A DNA stretch of 64,000 nucleotides from Brugia malayi (GCF_000002995.4 NW_025062479.1:1509721-1573720), one strand, 5' to 3'; positions 26,363 through 40,800 are shown, counted from the stretch's first letter. Numbers and translations: made by a program. Notes: generated by a model not told the origin, from the letters alone.

Positions 26363-28718
26363 TCATACACATGCATTGTACATCATAATGTTTCCGAAAA
26401 TGCCCTTGACTATATAACCGGTGCCTCCGTTATGTATTGTGCACCTTTCCAGCAATCTTGAATTCCATACATTCCTGAACTAACTCATTTTCTTACTGCT
26501 TTATATGTTTACAATGAATATTTGAAGTTGTTTATTCAAAGCATTTGTTTGTTAGTAAAAAGAAAAAAAAAATTAGTCATGCCTTTTTTTTTATTTTTTA
26601 TTTTTGCATTTTATGAAAATTTTATGAAAATGAAATATATGAAATCTAATCGATGCATTAGTCTATCCATTAATTATTTCCGAAAAGAGATGAATTGAAT
26701 ACGAAGAGAAGAGTCGGCGCAATTATCACTTTTGGGAATGCATTCCAAAATTTACAAAAAAAAAAATCGTGAAGTTCAGATGAAAAGGATGTTTTATTTC
26801 TGTATGCTATTCATTATGTCAGTGATAGTAATTGAATAATTTGTCAGGTTCCTCAAAAAAGAAAAAAAAGAAGGGAAACCTGAAGTGATATAAAATTGAA
26901 GCAGTGAAAAAATATATAATTAAGCCTACAGGAAAAGATAGCAATTGAAATAGTGGATGATGAAAATTTGATTTATCCTGCCGGTTAAACTTGGCTGGGA
27001 TGAAATAAAATAATCAGAAAATTTATTTTACAATCATTTGTTCTATTTTTCTATTTTCATTTAAATGATTAAATTATACACTATTTAATATAATGATTTT
27101 AATTTAAATTATTTAATTCAATTTCCTAATGATACTTTATAAGCTAGAATCTGTAGAGAAAAAAAGCTTCAAATATTTTCATTGATATTATTTGCTATTT
27201 TAATGAAAATAATTTTTTACTACTGATTAATTGTGATAGTTTGTCATTTGATTATAATTAAAATTTTAATTTTCAATCAATTAAGTCTAGTTTTTTTTTT
27301 TTTTTTATTTTCTATTTTAATAAATTATTATCCTCTTATTTCTCAAACAATAAAAATTATATTGTTAATGTTACGTTACTTAATCGTGTTTCCTATGTAA
27401 CAATAAATTATATCATCAATGAGATCAAATCTTTTCTGTTTCATTTTATCAAACTTTTAAACTAAAAATAAAGAAAAGAAAAAATAATTTAGTAAAAATA
27501 ATGTAAATAATAACATCAAATTGTGAAAAAGTTTGATGAATATCAATATGTATAATTAATAAGATTACTCTGTCAATTCTGTTGATCTTATATTGCTTAT
27601 TCATTATCTATTTGTCATTTTTATTTCACTAAAACCTTTTTTATTCTTAAAATTTTCTTCATGCTTCTTTTTTAATGCTAATTATATTGATTAAATGACT
27701 CAAAAAAAATTTTCATGCAAAATATATACACATTCAGCGTGTTTTTTTTCTTCCCTAGCAATAATTTTAACAGCAAATAAAACTTTATTTCTTAGAAAAT
27801 AATCGATGATTTTATTTTCAAAAATATTTGTAATTATTTCAATTAAATTCAAAAATTTTTCCATTTTATTTCATGAAGGTAAAGGTTTTAGTCTTTCACT
27901 TCTGTCTCATAAAGTTTCTTTATTATGGAAAGGAAATGGTATAACATTCAATTTCTGTTCCATTTTTTTTTTCTTTTTCATATTTGAATAAAAAGCCAAG
28001 AAAATTTCATTTTTCCTAAAATTCATGATAATTCAGAAAAATTTCTCTTTCATTCCATAAAATTTTGGTATTCAAACTTGCTTTTCCTTCATTTTTGGTT
28101 TTTTTTTTTTTCTTTTTATTGAATATATTTTCTACATCATAAATCATTTTAAAATTCAATTTAGCAAATATTTAAGCATTTCTAAACATTTCTTTCATAT
28201 AATTAATACTTATGATTAAAGGATTTTATATTTTGTTCGGAAAAGAAAGTATCACAAAGAGCAAAGGATAAATAAATTGAAAAACCTCGTATGTAAATGA
28301 ATACTGTCATATAATATAGGAAATCAAATTCATAAAGAAACAATCTTATGACGCAAACAATAAAATAATGTTGCAAATTAAATTGAAAAAATTGTGAAGT
28401 TATTAAAAATTGGTCAAATTTTTATGCATATATTAAATATTAATTATATTCACATTTATAAGAAAACTTTCCTCTTTCTTTTTTTGATTTATTGCAGAAA
28501 TTATTTAACAATATATTTCATCTTTCTTTTTTCTAAAAAAAAATGAAAAATTAATACGTATATTCATATGTTATTATTATTTCTAAAAGAATGAAGTCAT
28601 AATTATTACATTATTTATCTTACTGCTGTATGAATGTTATTATTGTTTTATTTTTAAAGGAAAGATTAGTATCAAATTATAACAAGTTAAATCCTACCTG
28701 ATTAAATTGCAAGCAATA

Positions 28719-29737
28719 ATGGATTATTCATTAAGATGGATTCTTTTCATACTTCTTCCAGAAGTAACACAATGTTATATCAAGGTTTTACCAGGTAAAA
28801 TAATAGTTATGGTCAATCAAATAAGCATAACTAACTGATATTATTCATTTATATGCATCAAACAAGTTATTCTTTTAAATGATCAATTTAAAAAATTTAA
28901 GTTATCAAAAAAAATTGCATTCTGGATTTTTGCAAACAGTTATGAAAGTAAAGAAGGGCAAATCAGTATGCCAATTTTTTTTTTTTTTTTTTTGAAAAAT
29001 TTTAAAATGAAATTAGTTTTTAAATTAAAATATATCAGTTTTTGAGTAAAATACGAAATTGTATCCTCATTCCCGAATGATACTAATGAAATATTACAGG
29101 CTTTACATTTGAACAATTAAACGGCAAAGGAAAGATGTGGGTTGGTCCACCAATGATTCCGCCATTTTGCTATCCACCAGTAGCACCAGCAGCACCAGCA
29201 GCACCGGCAGCACCAGCAGCACCGGCACCAGCAGCACCAGCACCAGCTGTACCAGCAGCACCAGCACCAGCAGCACCAGTGGAGCCAGCGGCACCAGCGG
29301 CACCAGCGGCACCAGCAGCACCAATGCAAACAAAATCTCTTTGGTGGTGTCCACCTATGTATCAAAAACCACCCAGCCAATATCCTATGGTGCCACAACC
29401 TCCTCAATATCCTCAACTTCCACAATACACTCAGCCTCCACAATATCCTCAAGCTCCACAATATCCTCAAGCTCCACAATATCCTCAAGCTCCACAATAT
29501 CCTCAAGCTCCACAATATCCTCAAGCTCCACAATATCCTCAAGTTCCACAATATCCTCAACCTCCACAATACCAACCTCCGCAATACCAACCTCCGCAAT
29601 ATCCCAAAGCTTCAAAATATCCGCAGTATCCAACTGCTGGTGCAGGAATGGTAGGATCATCTTTATATGGAATATATGAAGAAGATTCTGATCAAAGTTT
29701 AACTGATTTTGAGCAATATCAAATGAGTTTCACTTAA
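28719..29737 (+). CDS. secreted Pro/Ala/Tyr-rich repeat protein, function unknown
   Basis: Two exons, 28719-28794 and 29100-29737, join in phase 1 across a GTAAAA...TTACAG intron and give 237 residues. The start [20 protein letters not shown] has a charged N-end, a hydrophobic core and a likely cleavage near QC|Y, so export is expected. Mature regions in order: [13 protein letters not shown], then a PA/AAP low-complexity block (about 50 residues), a second aromatic/cysteine motif [12 protein letters not shown], then six-residue repeats of the PQYPQA type (about 13 copies with variants [11 protein letters not shown]), and an acidic tail with [15 protein letters not shown]. Proline/tyrosine repeats are typical of cross-linked extracellular or cuticle/eggshell-type materials, but no named family is recognised and the role is inference. 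Opposite-strand open frames here are repeat shadows. Confidence 0.75.
29185..29325 (+). repeat. GCACCAGCA-type coding repeat
   Basis: In-frame imperfect array of GCA/GCG CCA GCA units encoding [12 protein letters not shown] sequence inside the secreted repeat protein. Confidence 0.85.
29398..29594 (+). repeat. 18-bp coding minisatellite (PQYPQA units)
   Basis: Unit CCACAATATCCTCAAGCT is repeated, with five almost identical consecutive copies around 29455-29545 flanked by diverged ones. The near-identity of the central copies suggests recent expansion and likely length variation between individuals. Confidence 0.9.
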
Positions 29738-31800
29738 AAGCAGAAATAGACTTCTTACGTTACTGTATCCAGATATTTTATGCATATTTCTATGTCTTGT
29801 ATGATAAATCTGAATAATTATATGTATTTCTGATGATTTATAAATGGATTATTTGTCTTCCTTCATGTTGATGGTTAAAAGAATTAAGTTAAAAGACTTC
29901 AAAACAATCAAGCTTATATTTTATCAAATAGGTACAATTGATGATAAACTTCATTCATACACTTAATCAACTTTTTTTCTTTTAATTATTTGTTATTGTA
30001 AGTTTGAAGATTTCTATATAATAAAATAATTTGAAATACATTACTAATTATCATAACAGAAAAAAAAATAGTATCTATAATAATGGATAACAGATAAGAT
30101 TGTTAGTGACAAATCTGAGAGAAATAATGTTCATAAATAAATTAAAAAAATGAAAGTGATCCGATCAATTCCATCTGATCGCTTTTTGTTTCTCACTAAA
30201 TAATATTCTTTTAAGTGAATTTTTTGCACTTCAAACATTAAAATTTCCATAATTAGAGTAAAAGTTAATTGCTCAAAAAACTTCAGTCAGAGTTTGCTCT
30301 TTATTCATCAAATTTTAAAAACTTTATAATTAAACACTGTAATTCGCTAAAAGTTATATAAATTTTTATCAAAAACGAAGCAAAAAAGTAGGAAAAATAT
30401 AGAGAAACAAATTGAAATATTAATATAATGATGAAAAATTAGAAACAAAACTTTGATATTGAATAATTTTAATCGCTTTATTAATAATCCAATTTTCTTT
30501 TTTTTTTTTTTTTTTTGTTTGAATCTTATGACAGCAGCATTAATTAATGGATAAATTAAGAGAAATGATATAAGATAATATAATAGTGGAAGAATTTGTT
30601 TAGATTGGTAGTGTATACTATCTAAAATGAATGTTTGTAAGATTTACTAGACGGTCAACTATTACTGGTAAATTTATAGGATAATTGCTGTTATTATATC
30701 TTCCCAATGTCATATTTTAAAATGCAATGACATTGCGCATTCAGTCTTACGGTAGGTAACATTTATGCAGAATAGTACGTTGCTGATTGGATCATATTAT
30801 ATATACACTGCATTGGTTATTTTATTATCAACCACCAATGGTTGTTTACGAAAACAAAACGATTGTTTGTATTCATTGGTGTAATTTAATGTCATTCGAT
30901 TTTTAACTAATTAAAGCGACAAAAAATAAAGAAATAAAGGATCTAAAAAAAAAAAAAAGAAAACAATTAATCAAGCTAAAAAAAAAATAATACAAATAAT
31001 TTAAAAAAAAAAAAAAAAAAGTACCATTAAAAATTCAAACAAATTTAACATGTTTTTGTTATTTTAAAATATTAAATTTAATGATTCATCTCTCTTATTC
31101 TAAAAATTTCTAGGAAAAGCTAAAAAATTTGCATATACTGGGAAAGAAAACAGGGATCAGATCAGTACTGGTCAAGTAACTTATACATCCAACAAATTTA
31201 TTATGGATTAATATAGGTATCATTAAGGTCGTAATAAAAATTTCATTTTTTTTTTTTATTTTGTTGTTTTAAGTATAAATGACTAATTAATGAAAATTTT
31301 ATTTTTTTTAGCATATTTTATTTACAGACTATTTTGACAAAATCCCATTTCATTTTATTAATTTTGATTATTGTTTTTTTCACTTGTTTTTTCTTTTCTG
31401 ATCCTCTTTCTTGAAATAAATTATACAGCAATTTAATGTAAGAAATCGGATTTTAAACGTTGTACAACAATTTTGCAGACCTTTTATCAATGCAATCATA
31501 GTTGATATTTTTGGAATTATAATTATTTAGAAGCTAACTGTCACATACATTTTTAATATTTGATAGCACATTAAAATTTAACTCTAAAAATTTCTCAAAT
31601 TTTTTCCCTTTTTTTGAATGTAGTTTGTTTTTTTAAGATAGTTTCGTTATTTTTTTCTTTTCTTTTTTTTTTTTTTTTTTTTGTGCTTAGAGATAAGTGA
31701 TGCATTCATGAGTCATACACTATGACCAATAGTTCTTGTCAATTTAAATAGTTTACTTATTTTCATAAGTCAGTGTCATCCTAGGCTGTCGTGGATAGCA
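29738..31800. other. intergenic stretch
   Basis: Holds the 3' end of the repeat-protein gene (AATAAA at 30020) and A+T-rich DNA with A/T runs. No coding exon seen. Confidence 0.6.
30020..30025 (+). terminator. candidate poly(A) signal of the repeat-protein gene
   Basis: AATAAA hexamer about 280 bases after the stop codon at 29737. Assignment by position only; in such A+T-rich DNA chance matches are common. Confidence 0.4.
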
Positions 31801-34800
31801 ATGGTCAATACAAATTATCACCGTTCTTCTAGTCGATATCCTCAGCAATCATCAATTTCAACCACTGATCCATCATCAATAACAACAACAATAATATTGT
31901 CTAAATTTACCGGAAATACCTTTATGCAACAATCATCTTCATTTTCTACAGGTCATTCATTCATTTCATTCATCTTTCTTTAGCTTTTTTAAGTTAAAAA
32001 TTTGCAACAAAAGAAAAAAAAAAAAGAAACTATGATTAAAATTTATCATACTGATTATTTATTTAATGAATTTATATAAAATCTGATATTTTATCGTGTT
32101 CAAATATCATTAAACAATCTGATTTAAACTTGTTTTGACTTTATCCTGATATATCCATATCAAATTATATTTCATTGTTATCAAATAAATTACAATCAAC
32201 GATAATTATTTAATGCTGAAAAAAAAAAAAAAAAAAAAGCAAAATTAATGATTCATTACAACATAAATAATAGTCCATTTTAAAATACAATAGAAATATT
32301 TAATAATCCCACCAAATTTTAACATTTAAATCAAATTATTTGTTGAGATTTTATGCTATTATTGAGGTCATTCAAAAAAAAAAAGTGTTTACAAATAACT
32401 TATATGCATATGATGTAAGTGGAGGTAAACAATAATTAGGAATAAAAAATAGGATGAGAGAAGAATGATGAAAAAGAATGAAAGAAAGAGAAAGAAAATT
32501 ATAATTATATTAGTTTTAAAATAAATGTATTTTGACAAATCATGTTTTGTTTACGTTTCATCATTTATTTTAACAAATAATAGAGTAACTTTTGCTAAAT
32601 ATACAATAGTCATTAATCATTAAAAGTTTGATGAAAAAGAGAGAAAAAAGAAATGATAAATTGAAAAATAACCAAAGTCAAATAAATTTTAAATGGATTA
32701 AAAGATTGAAATTGACAAAATAGGATGAATGCTTTTTGTAGGAAAAATTTTCAGGAAATTTTTACACAAATTTTCATTATTATCATTATTATTATCATTA
32801 TAAGTACTATTGTAATCACTAACATAATCAGTGTCATAATAATTATTATCAATTGATCAATTCCGCTTTTTTTTCTCCCTCTTAAATATTTTTAATGATT
32901 ATTAATTACTAGTAGGTCTGATTCATCATCAAGATTACATTAAACGTTTTTTTTTTTTTTCATTTTGTATTTTCAAAAGAAAAAAAAAATTTCTAAAATT
33001 AGTAGACTAAGGTTTATAATCTAATCCATAATAATAATAAATAAATAAATAAAAGAATGTATGCATACTGCTATGACCATATATTTTTATTTCTGATTAG
33101 AGAACTTATCACCTTAACAAAACTTATAACTGAAAATTTTAATATTGAAAAAAAAAAAACGAATTTTAGCAAAAATTTCCGTTTTTTTTTTACATGAATG
33201 AAAAAGAGAAAAGTTTCACAGTCCCATATTTGACATCCTTGAGTCATCTGACAAACAAGTGATTATGTTTATAAACAACTTTCGCAATGTTGGCTTTTAT
33301 TTTTTTTTTCTTTCACCATTTGACAAATCTTATATCCAGATTACTTCAAATTTTATCACCTACTTAAATTTGTCATCCTGTCTTGCTATGCTTCATCATT
33401 CCACAACAATCACACAAAAAAAAAAAAAAAAAAAAAAAAAGGAGTGAAATCCATATTACAAAATTCATAGCAGAAAAAAGCTTAAAATAAATTAAAAAAA
33501 AAGTAAAAACTTACAAATTATCTTTTATTTCCAATAAAAAATTCTTTATGGTTTATGTTGTACAATAAAAATTTTAATTTCTTAATCTTTTTCTAAAAAA
33601 AAAAATTTTCATAAATATTGTATTATGCCTTGTGTCATTATTATTATTATTATTACTGATTATTACTTACTACTAATTTTACTGTTATTATTATTTCAAA
33701 TATATTCAAATCAGTCATACGAACAATTTAATAAGTCTCAAATTTTAGTTAAATTTAAGATGCTTGATTAAGTAATTCGATACCTATTGGTTTAGGTTAC
33801 ATATTGTTGATACATGGATGCCCATGAATTTATGACTTCCTGTATCGGAACAACTGATACATGTCCCAACAATATTTATGCATTCCTTACTCTTGTCTTT
33901 TATCGTTGTTCTGTTTGTTCGTCCTTGTCTGTCTTTTGTCACATTTATGCAAAACATCGTAATTTCAACAATACACGCCATTTGCAAAGAGCATTTCGGT
34001 AGATGAAGGTAGTCAAAGTAACTTACTAGTAGTAATATATCACTGTTCTTCTTTGTATCAAAACAAATAAATAATCTAGTGAATAAGTAAGCAAGTAAGT
34101 AAAAATAGCAACAAAAATAATTGTAAATTATAACAAACAATAATGAATAATACTGATAACTTAATAATACCAATAGGTGTAATAGTAGTGGTAGTGTTAA
34201 TCGTTATCGTAGATATTATTATTATTATTAGTAGTAGCGTAGATATTATTATATATATTATTAGTAATAGTAGTACCCACTTTTAACATCTTTTTATGCA
34301 AAATAATATATTGCGCGCACATTCTCAATTATTACTACAATGAAACATTGCGCACGCTTCATGCAAAACTATTTTTCGATAGATGGATAATACCAGCTCA
34401 ATATAAAATATCAATTTATTCTCATTTAATTATTTCAGTACTTGATATCTTTCATTTATTCAAACTTTACCATAATTATTCTTGGTTGTTTCACTTAATT
34501 CCCTACTTTTTGCATAACTTCTTGTTTATAATCTTATCTTTTTTTTTTTTTCTTTTCATTTTTTCATTTAATTTTATTCTTTATTTATTTATTTTTTGCT
34601 TTTTGCAATATTTTAATGTTTAACATTTTTTTTTCTCTACAATTTAATTAAGACTGTATGCAATTTGATTTCAAATTTTATGGTTAGTAAAATTTTTTCT
34701 ACTTAAAATATTTTAAATTCAAATCATAAATATCATCATTTCACTCTAATTCTATTCATCAATTTTATTTATTACTAACTATATACTACCTTTATCTGAT

Positions 34801-37800
34801 TAATTTCACTCTGTTATAACTGAAAAGCTTTTGTAGTATTACTACATTTGTTAGGAAAAAAGTTTTTTTCGCACTCTAATATTTACTTTCTCTTTCTCTT
34901 TTTTTTTTTTTTTTTTTTTGCGAGATAAATGAAAAAGCATTAAGGCTTATAATATAAAGCTTAACAATCAAAAAATAATGAAATTTAATTCTCCAATAGC
35001 TTTTGAAATTTGCGCAAATAAATTTGCTTATTTTCTATCAATATTAGTAATAATGAATATAATAATAAAAATAAATTCGCTAACTATTATCATTATTATC
35101 CCAAAAAATTTTCCTTCCATATAATAATATCATTTATCTTTTAAAAATATACTAGCATTTATCTTACCCAAAATAAATTACATTATATTTCAATGATTTT
35201 TTTTTTCTTTTTTGCTCATAAAATATAATTTAATTATGAATAATCTTTGCAATTTTTTAACAATATAAACAATTAAATGTTAAAATAAAATTTTTTTTTG
35301 CATAATAATTAATATTTGAATATTGTAAAGGAAAAAGAGGGGAAAGGTGAGGTGGGGTAAGGTGAAGACTGTTTGGGTGGCATAATTTGAAAAATTTTAC
35401 CTTTTATCTTGTAGCCTTCATTTCTTGTCATTTTTTCCGGACAGAACAGACGTTTGTGTATCGTTTATGAACCGAGACTGATCACTTTTTGAGCACTTTA
35501 TTGCGATCATTCATCGTTCTTTCTCTTATTTGTTCACTCTTATTTAAAAAAGAAAAAAAAAATGATGAAAAGAAAAATTTATCCATCATTTTTTCTACTT
35601 TGAAATCATTATGATATATCGCCACTATCAAAAATCATTTATACCATATCTACCAGTTTTAATGATTGCTCTTTTAAACACTGATAAGTGATGTGTATTA
35701 TTATTATTACTATTATTGTTATTAAAGTTATGCAACTAATTTAATTTAAAAAAAAAAAAAGTAAAAGACGAGATTTTATTTCTTATAATTAATTGACATA
35801 TCTTTTACATTACATTTAATAACTCTAAATGTGTGAAGATGATAATTTCTATGATTTAGCATTATTCTTTTTTTCAAATTTTGTTTATTCTTTTTTTTTT
35901 TTTCCTCGATGTATAATAAATCATTTCACATTAAATTGTATGAAGGATAATGCTAAATGATTGAAATCCAAAAAAATTTTTTAAGCATCATATATTACTT
36001 AATGCAAAATATTAATTCTTATTAATTTTGATACTAAAAAAAAAAAATTTTTTTTTTCAACATATTAAATAATAAAAATTCAAATTTTTTATTTTTTTTG
36101 AAGAAAAATATGCAAATTTTTTTAAAATTATGTCAAATTTTTTGAACAACAAGGAAAAAAGGAATAAATGGAAAAGTAGTTGATAGTCAGATAAAATTCA
36201 TGAAACAAATATTTTTTTCTTAGCTTCTTTCTCTCTTTATTATTCCCTCTCTCTCTCTCTCTCTTCTTACTATTTTTTTTTTTTTTTTTTTACACTTCTC
36301 TCTTTTATAATAAGCCAAAGTCTATTGATAGTGATATACCATTGCTTGAAATGGAGAAACACCAGGTGCTTGCATTTTTTTTTTTCCATGCAAAAATTCA
36401 GCTCAAGAAATGCATTCGATACATTATAATTAGAAATTGCTGGATCACAACCACAGTTTGATCGGTTTATTTGCACCTATCTACTTGTACAGCTCACTAC
36501 AGTTCAGTTCAATTTAATTCAGTTCATTTTACTTCATTATAGTTCATTACAGCTAACTTTTGCAATTTAAATTTAGTTTTAGTCCATTTCAGTTCAGTTA
36601 GAATCACTTAAGTTCAGTAAATTTAATTTAATTAACTCCACTTCACTACAGTTCACTTCAATTCAAATATATTCATCTATATTTTTGTTTCTTTAAGTTT
36701 AATTTGTGTGGTAATTTTTTTCCTTACTCTTTTCTTTCTTAAAAAAAGAGAAAAATTACTTTTTTTTTTCAGAAAAAATTTTATCAACAATTAAATTTTC
36801 CTCTCAAAATGATCACTTTTTTTTTTTACTCGAATTTACATTATTTATTGATGGAAATTTTTTCTTGCACAATTTTATAAACTTTATTAGAATTTCAATT
36901 TTTGCATAGTTGAAATTTTTTGTAACACATTTTTTTATTAAAACTTTTTATGGATAATTATGAACATTTTTTGGATAATAACACAAATAAATAATTTGAA
37001 ATATATAATTTTATACCATGCTTATTTTTTAATACATAATTAATTATCATTTCTTATTATAAGGCTTTTCCGGAAATAAATAAAAGAACTAAATAGATAA
37101 TTACATATTGTATATTTATAAAACAATTTGTATTTCTTACTATTACAATATATTTGTTTGAGCTATTTTTCATCATTCTTACAGTCAATTTCTCTTTCTC
37201 TCTCCCTCCTTTTTTTTTTTAATTTCAGGTATAAGTGCTCCGTTATTATTTGATAATGTAGACACATTCCACTTTTTAAATACAAAATATGTAGAACACG
37301 GATAATGACAATTTCTGTTTGTCACAATAAATAAACATCATTCACCTTGATGTTTATTGACTTTCACCGAATCTGTTTCATCATTCCGGATATTAGTTTG
37401 GATTAATTTAAAATAGATATTTCATTATCAAATGTTTTTAATTTTTTCCTTTTTTTAAATAAAGAAATATATTTTATAATTCATTTTAGAATTACAAAAT
37501 AAGCGTGATAGTTCGAATGTGTTAAATTTCGTTACGGATGCAGTGAAATTGTGGGAATCGGAATTTTCCGGTACATATTCATTATCAAATAAGTCAGCCA
37601 AATTGTCGCACCAGCAGTATCGTTCATGTGAACGGCATAATAAGCCGAATATAAATTTTGAAAATCGTTGCTTTACATGCATTGTAGCGGTGGCACTACG
37701 TGTACTGCAAACTACTTTATTTACGTTACTTCAATTAATTGGATTACCAGTATTAGTGAGTATGTTTTTGTTTTTTTTTTTTGTTTTTATTTACTATTTT

Positions 37801-40800
37801 TAAATTTCATTTAAATGAAAAAAAATTAATCTTTTGCATTTTTATTGAATTAAAAATTATTATAAAAACGTTATATTTTATATAATTCAGCGTTTTGATT
37901 CAAGTATGAAATTTTTTTAAATGGTTTCACATGTAAATTCAGCTTTAAAATTTTAGTACAATAAATATTGAAATAAAAATAAAAAATTAAATATATTAAA
38001 ATCTGAAACAGAAAAAAAAGATGATTAGGCTTAATGAAAATTGTAATATTAAAAATATGACATAGTACATAATTTGACGACATCTATTGAATCTATGCTA
38101 ATAAATAATATAAAATAAGTGTGTATTTCATGACATTAAAATTTTTCAAATTTCAAATTTTAATTAATAAGAAACTTTTCAACACAAGTAATTAATAAAA
38201 CAATGGGAGGAATACAAGCAAACATACACAACAATACTAATATATATATATAACAAAGGTCATTTATATTAGAATATTTCATATTTACAATGAAACTATT
38301 TGAAACAAATTAGCATATTTGTTATTAGACATGATTTTGCTTGGGTAAACTTTGGGAAAAATTTTCCCATCTTTCTGTAATATTATCCTTTTATCATTTT
38401 GTTCCTTTCCCATCTCCCCCCTTCTTTTTTACTTGTAATTTCATCAAACATTTTAATTGAAATTAATTTTTTTCCTTTTTTGCAGCGTTAAATTCGAGTT
38501 ATTCAGTAAATGATAAAAGATTGGACAGATCAAAGTACTGTCAAAAAAAATATGTGTGCATATCCTTTAAAATTTTTTGGGCAAATCATAAAAATGCTAT
38601 CAAATCGATCAAAAGGAATTAAATCAGACTAAATCCTAATTAAAATATTATGTAAATAAAATTAAGCTTAATGCTTTAAATATGAAGAACATGAATAATT
38701 ATATCTTCACCTATAACCTCAGATCATCAAAACAAAATGCCATATCGAAATAATCAAACAAATCTGCTGATGACAAGTGCTATGACAAATTTTTGAAATC
38801 CAATTTAGGCATATTAATTGAAAGCAAAAATTTGCATTTTATAATAAAGCGATATTACACATGTATAATTAATTTCTTCCCAATAATTACTGTATTTCAT
38901 TCTTCACTTATTCATGAAAATATTATTTGAGTGGACATTAAATTGCATTACTATTTGCTTAATATGAATAGAATTGAAAATATTTTAAAATAATTTTGGG
39001 AAATTATATCTAATATAATTAAAAAAGTATGGCTAACTATTCTTTGCACTGAGTGCAATTTTTCAAATTTGTTTAAAAAAATTACATAAATCTAAGTTAT
39101 TAAAACTATTGAGCTTTCATTTCGTTTTTCATTATAGGGAAATTCATAGTGAGAATGTTTGAATTACAGTGTGAAATTTATATCACAAATAATTTTTCTT
39201 TCTTTTTCTTTTATGTATGAGTTCATTGATAAAATACTTTATCATAATATTTGGAAGAATTGAAAAAAAAAAAAAATGTAGTCATCTGTTTTTTAAATTT
39301 TAATTCCTTTTGTTCCTTAAAAGAATATATTATATTTATAAAAAAAATTTCATTTTTTTCCCATCATCTTATAAAATAGAAAATTTTCAATTTTCTTCTT
39401 TTTTCATTTTTTTTGAATCATTGTTTATTCATTTTGTTTATTTGTAAATAAGATTAGTTATATGAACGTTTATTATTTAAAATGAATAGCAATTTTTTAT
39501 GAAAAAATTAAAATAATTTAAATTTGAGAAAATGAATTCTTATGATTTAAAGAGGTAATAATGTAATGCTTCTAAAAGCAAATGCAGATGTTTTGAAAAA
39601 TAACATCAATCTTCATCTTATAATTATGCGGAAATGTCTACATTTACTATTATACTGTTGATGCTTTTAGCAGGTGTTTCGTATTTTCTTTGCAAAAGAA
39701 AAAAATTGAACATTAAAAATTTCTTTTTTAAATAACAAGTAAAAAAGAGTTGCATTATCAAAAAAAGAGAAAAAATGGAATATTCGTTTTTTTTTTTTTT
39801 CTTTACTATTAAAAGATTTTTTGCCATAAATTAGGCTTAATTAATGCAAGACAGCAAGTGAAAGGATAACATTTTCATTTTTCGTTCTTTCTAATAAGTT
39901 AAAAAAATTAAAAAAAAAAAAAAGTTTTTCTTTTCTACAGATGGTTGTTCAACTCGTTCACGATATGATCAGAAAAAATTAATACCATCAAATCGATTTG
40001 CTGAACTTAACGATTGTACAGAAGCTTATTGGGGTTACTGTCGAAATGGCGGTATTTGTAAGATGACAGCAGATATTTCAGAACGTCTTATACCAGTTTG
40101 CTCGTAAGTAATTTAAATTTAAAGTTTTTCTTAGTAAAATAGTCCATGGACAAAATTCAGGAATAGTATTAACAATAGCAACAAAAAAAAAAAGAAAAAA
40201 GTGATTAAGATCCGTGAGAATTTTAGAATTTTATAATTTTCTAATCAAATTCTTTTTTCCTTTCTTTTTCCTCAAATAATAAAATTTGCTTTTTTTTTTT
40301 TTGTTTTCGTTAGCTGTCCAACAGGATTTCGCGGTCGACAATGTGAACTAATCAACGATCCTAATATTTACTTTTCGCGACAACAAGGTCAAATGGAAAT
40401 GGCCGCTATGTCGGGTGTTATGGTTGCAATTATATTTGTAATTTTGTTTCTATCATTTGTGCTATATTTTTATAAGAGGTAGGATTTTCATTTTAAAACA
40501 TTTATAAATAATTGTTTATTATTTGAAATTTCTGAAATAAATGTCAAAATTGAAGTTCGATTAATTAAATTTTAATGATTTATTTGAAATATTAAAATAA
40601 TTATTAACAAGATATAATTAATATCATATTTAGAAAGATTTCTTTTTTTTTTTCCTTCCCCTTCTCAAACGTTATAGGTTACAGTGTAGTTATTAATATT
40701 TGGTTATATAAATAATTAAATTAAAAATTTCTCAAAAATGCCTTTTTTTTTTTTTTAATTTGGCAAAAAAAAAAATGAAAGAATGTTTTTATTTTTGTTT

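Larger units (their letters stand above)
25541..28718. other. intergenic stretch after the myosin gene
   Basis: Contains the presumed 3' UTR of the myosin gene, an (ATT)n array, a (CA)n run and A+T-rich filler. No further coding exon was found. No canonical AATAAA is obvious within the first 400 bases after the stop, so the poly(A) site is not placed. Confidence 0.6.

Noticed and set aside
29103..29660. Long open frames on the minus strand and in another plus frame opposite the secreted repeat protein
   Set aside because: Periodic repeats with an 18-base or 9-base unit stay open in several frames; only the frame with a signal-peptide exon and matching phase is credible.
33784..34173. Overlapping open frames on both strands in the EGF-ligand first intron
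   Set aside because: No acceptor/donor pair in phase with the ligand exons and no recognisable family; composition is slightly elevated in G+C but not convincing.
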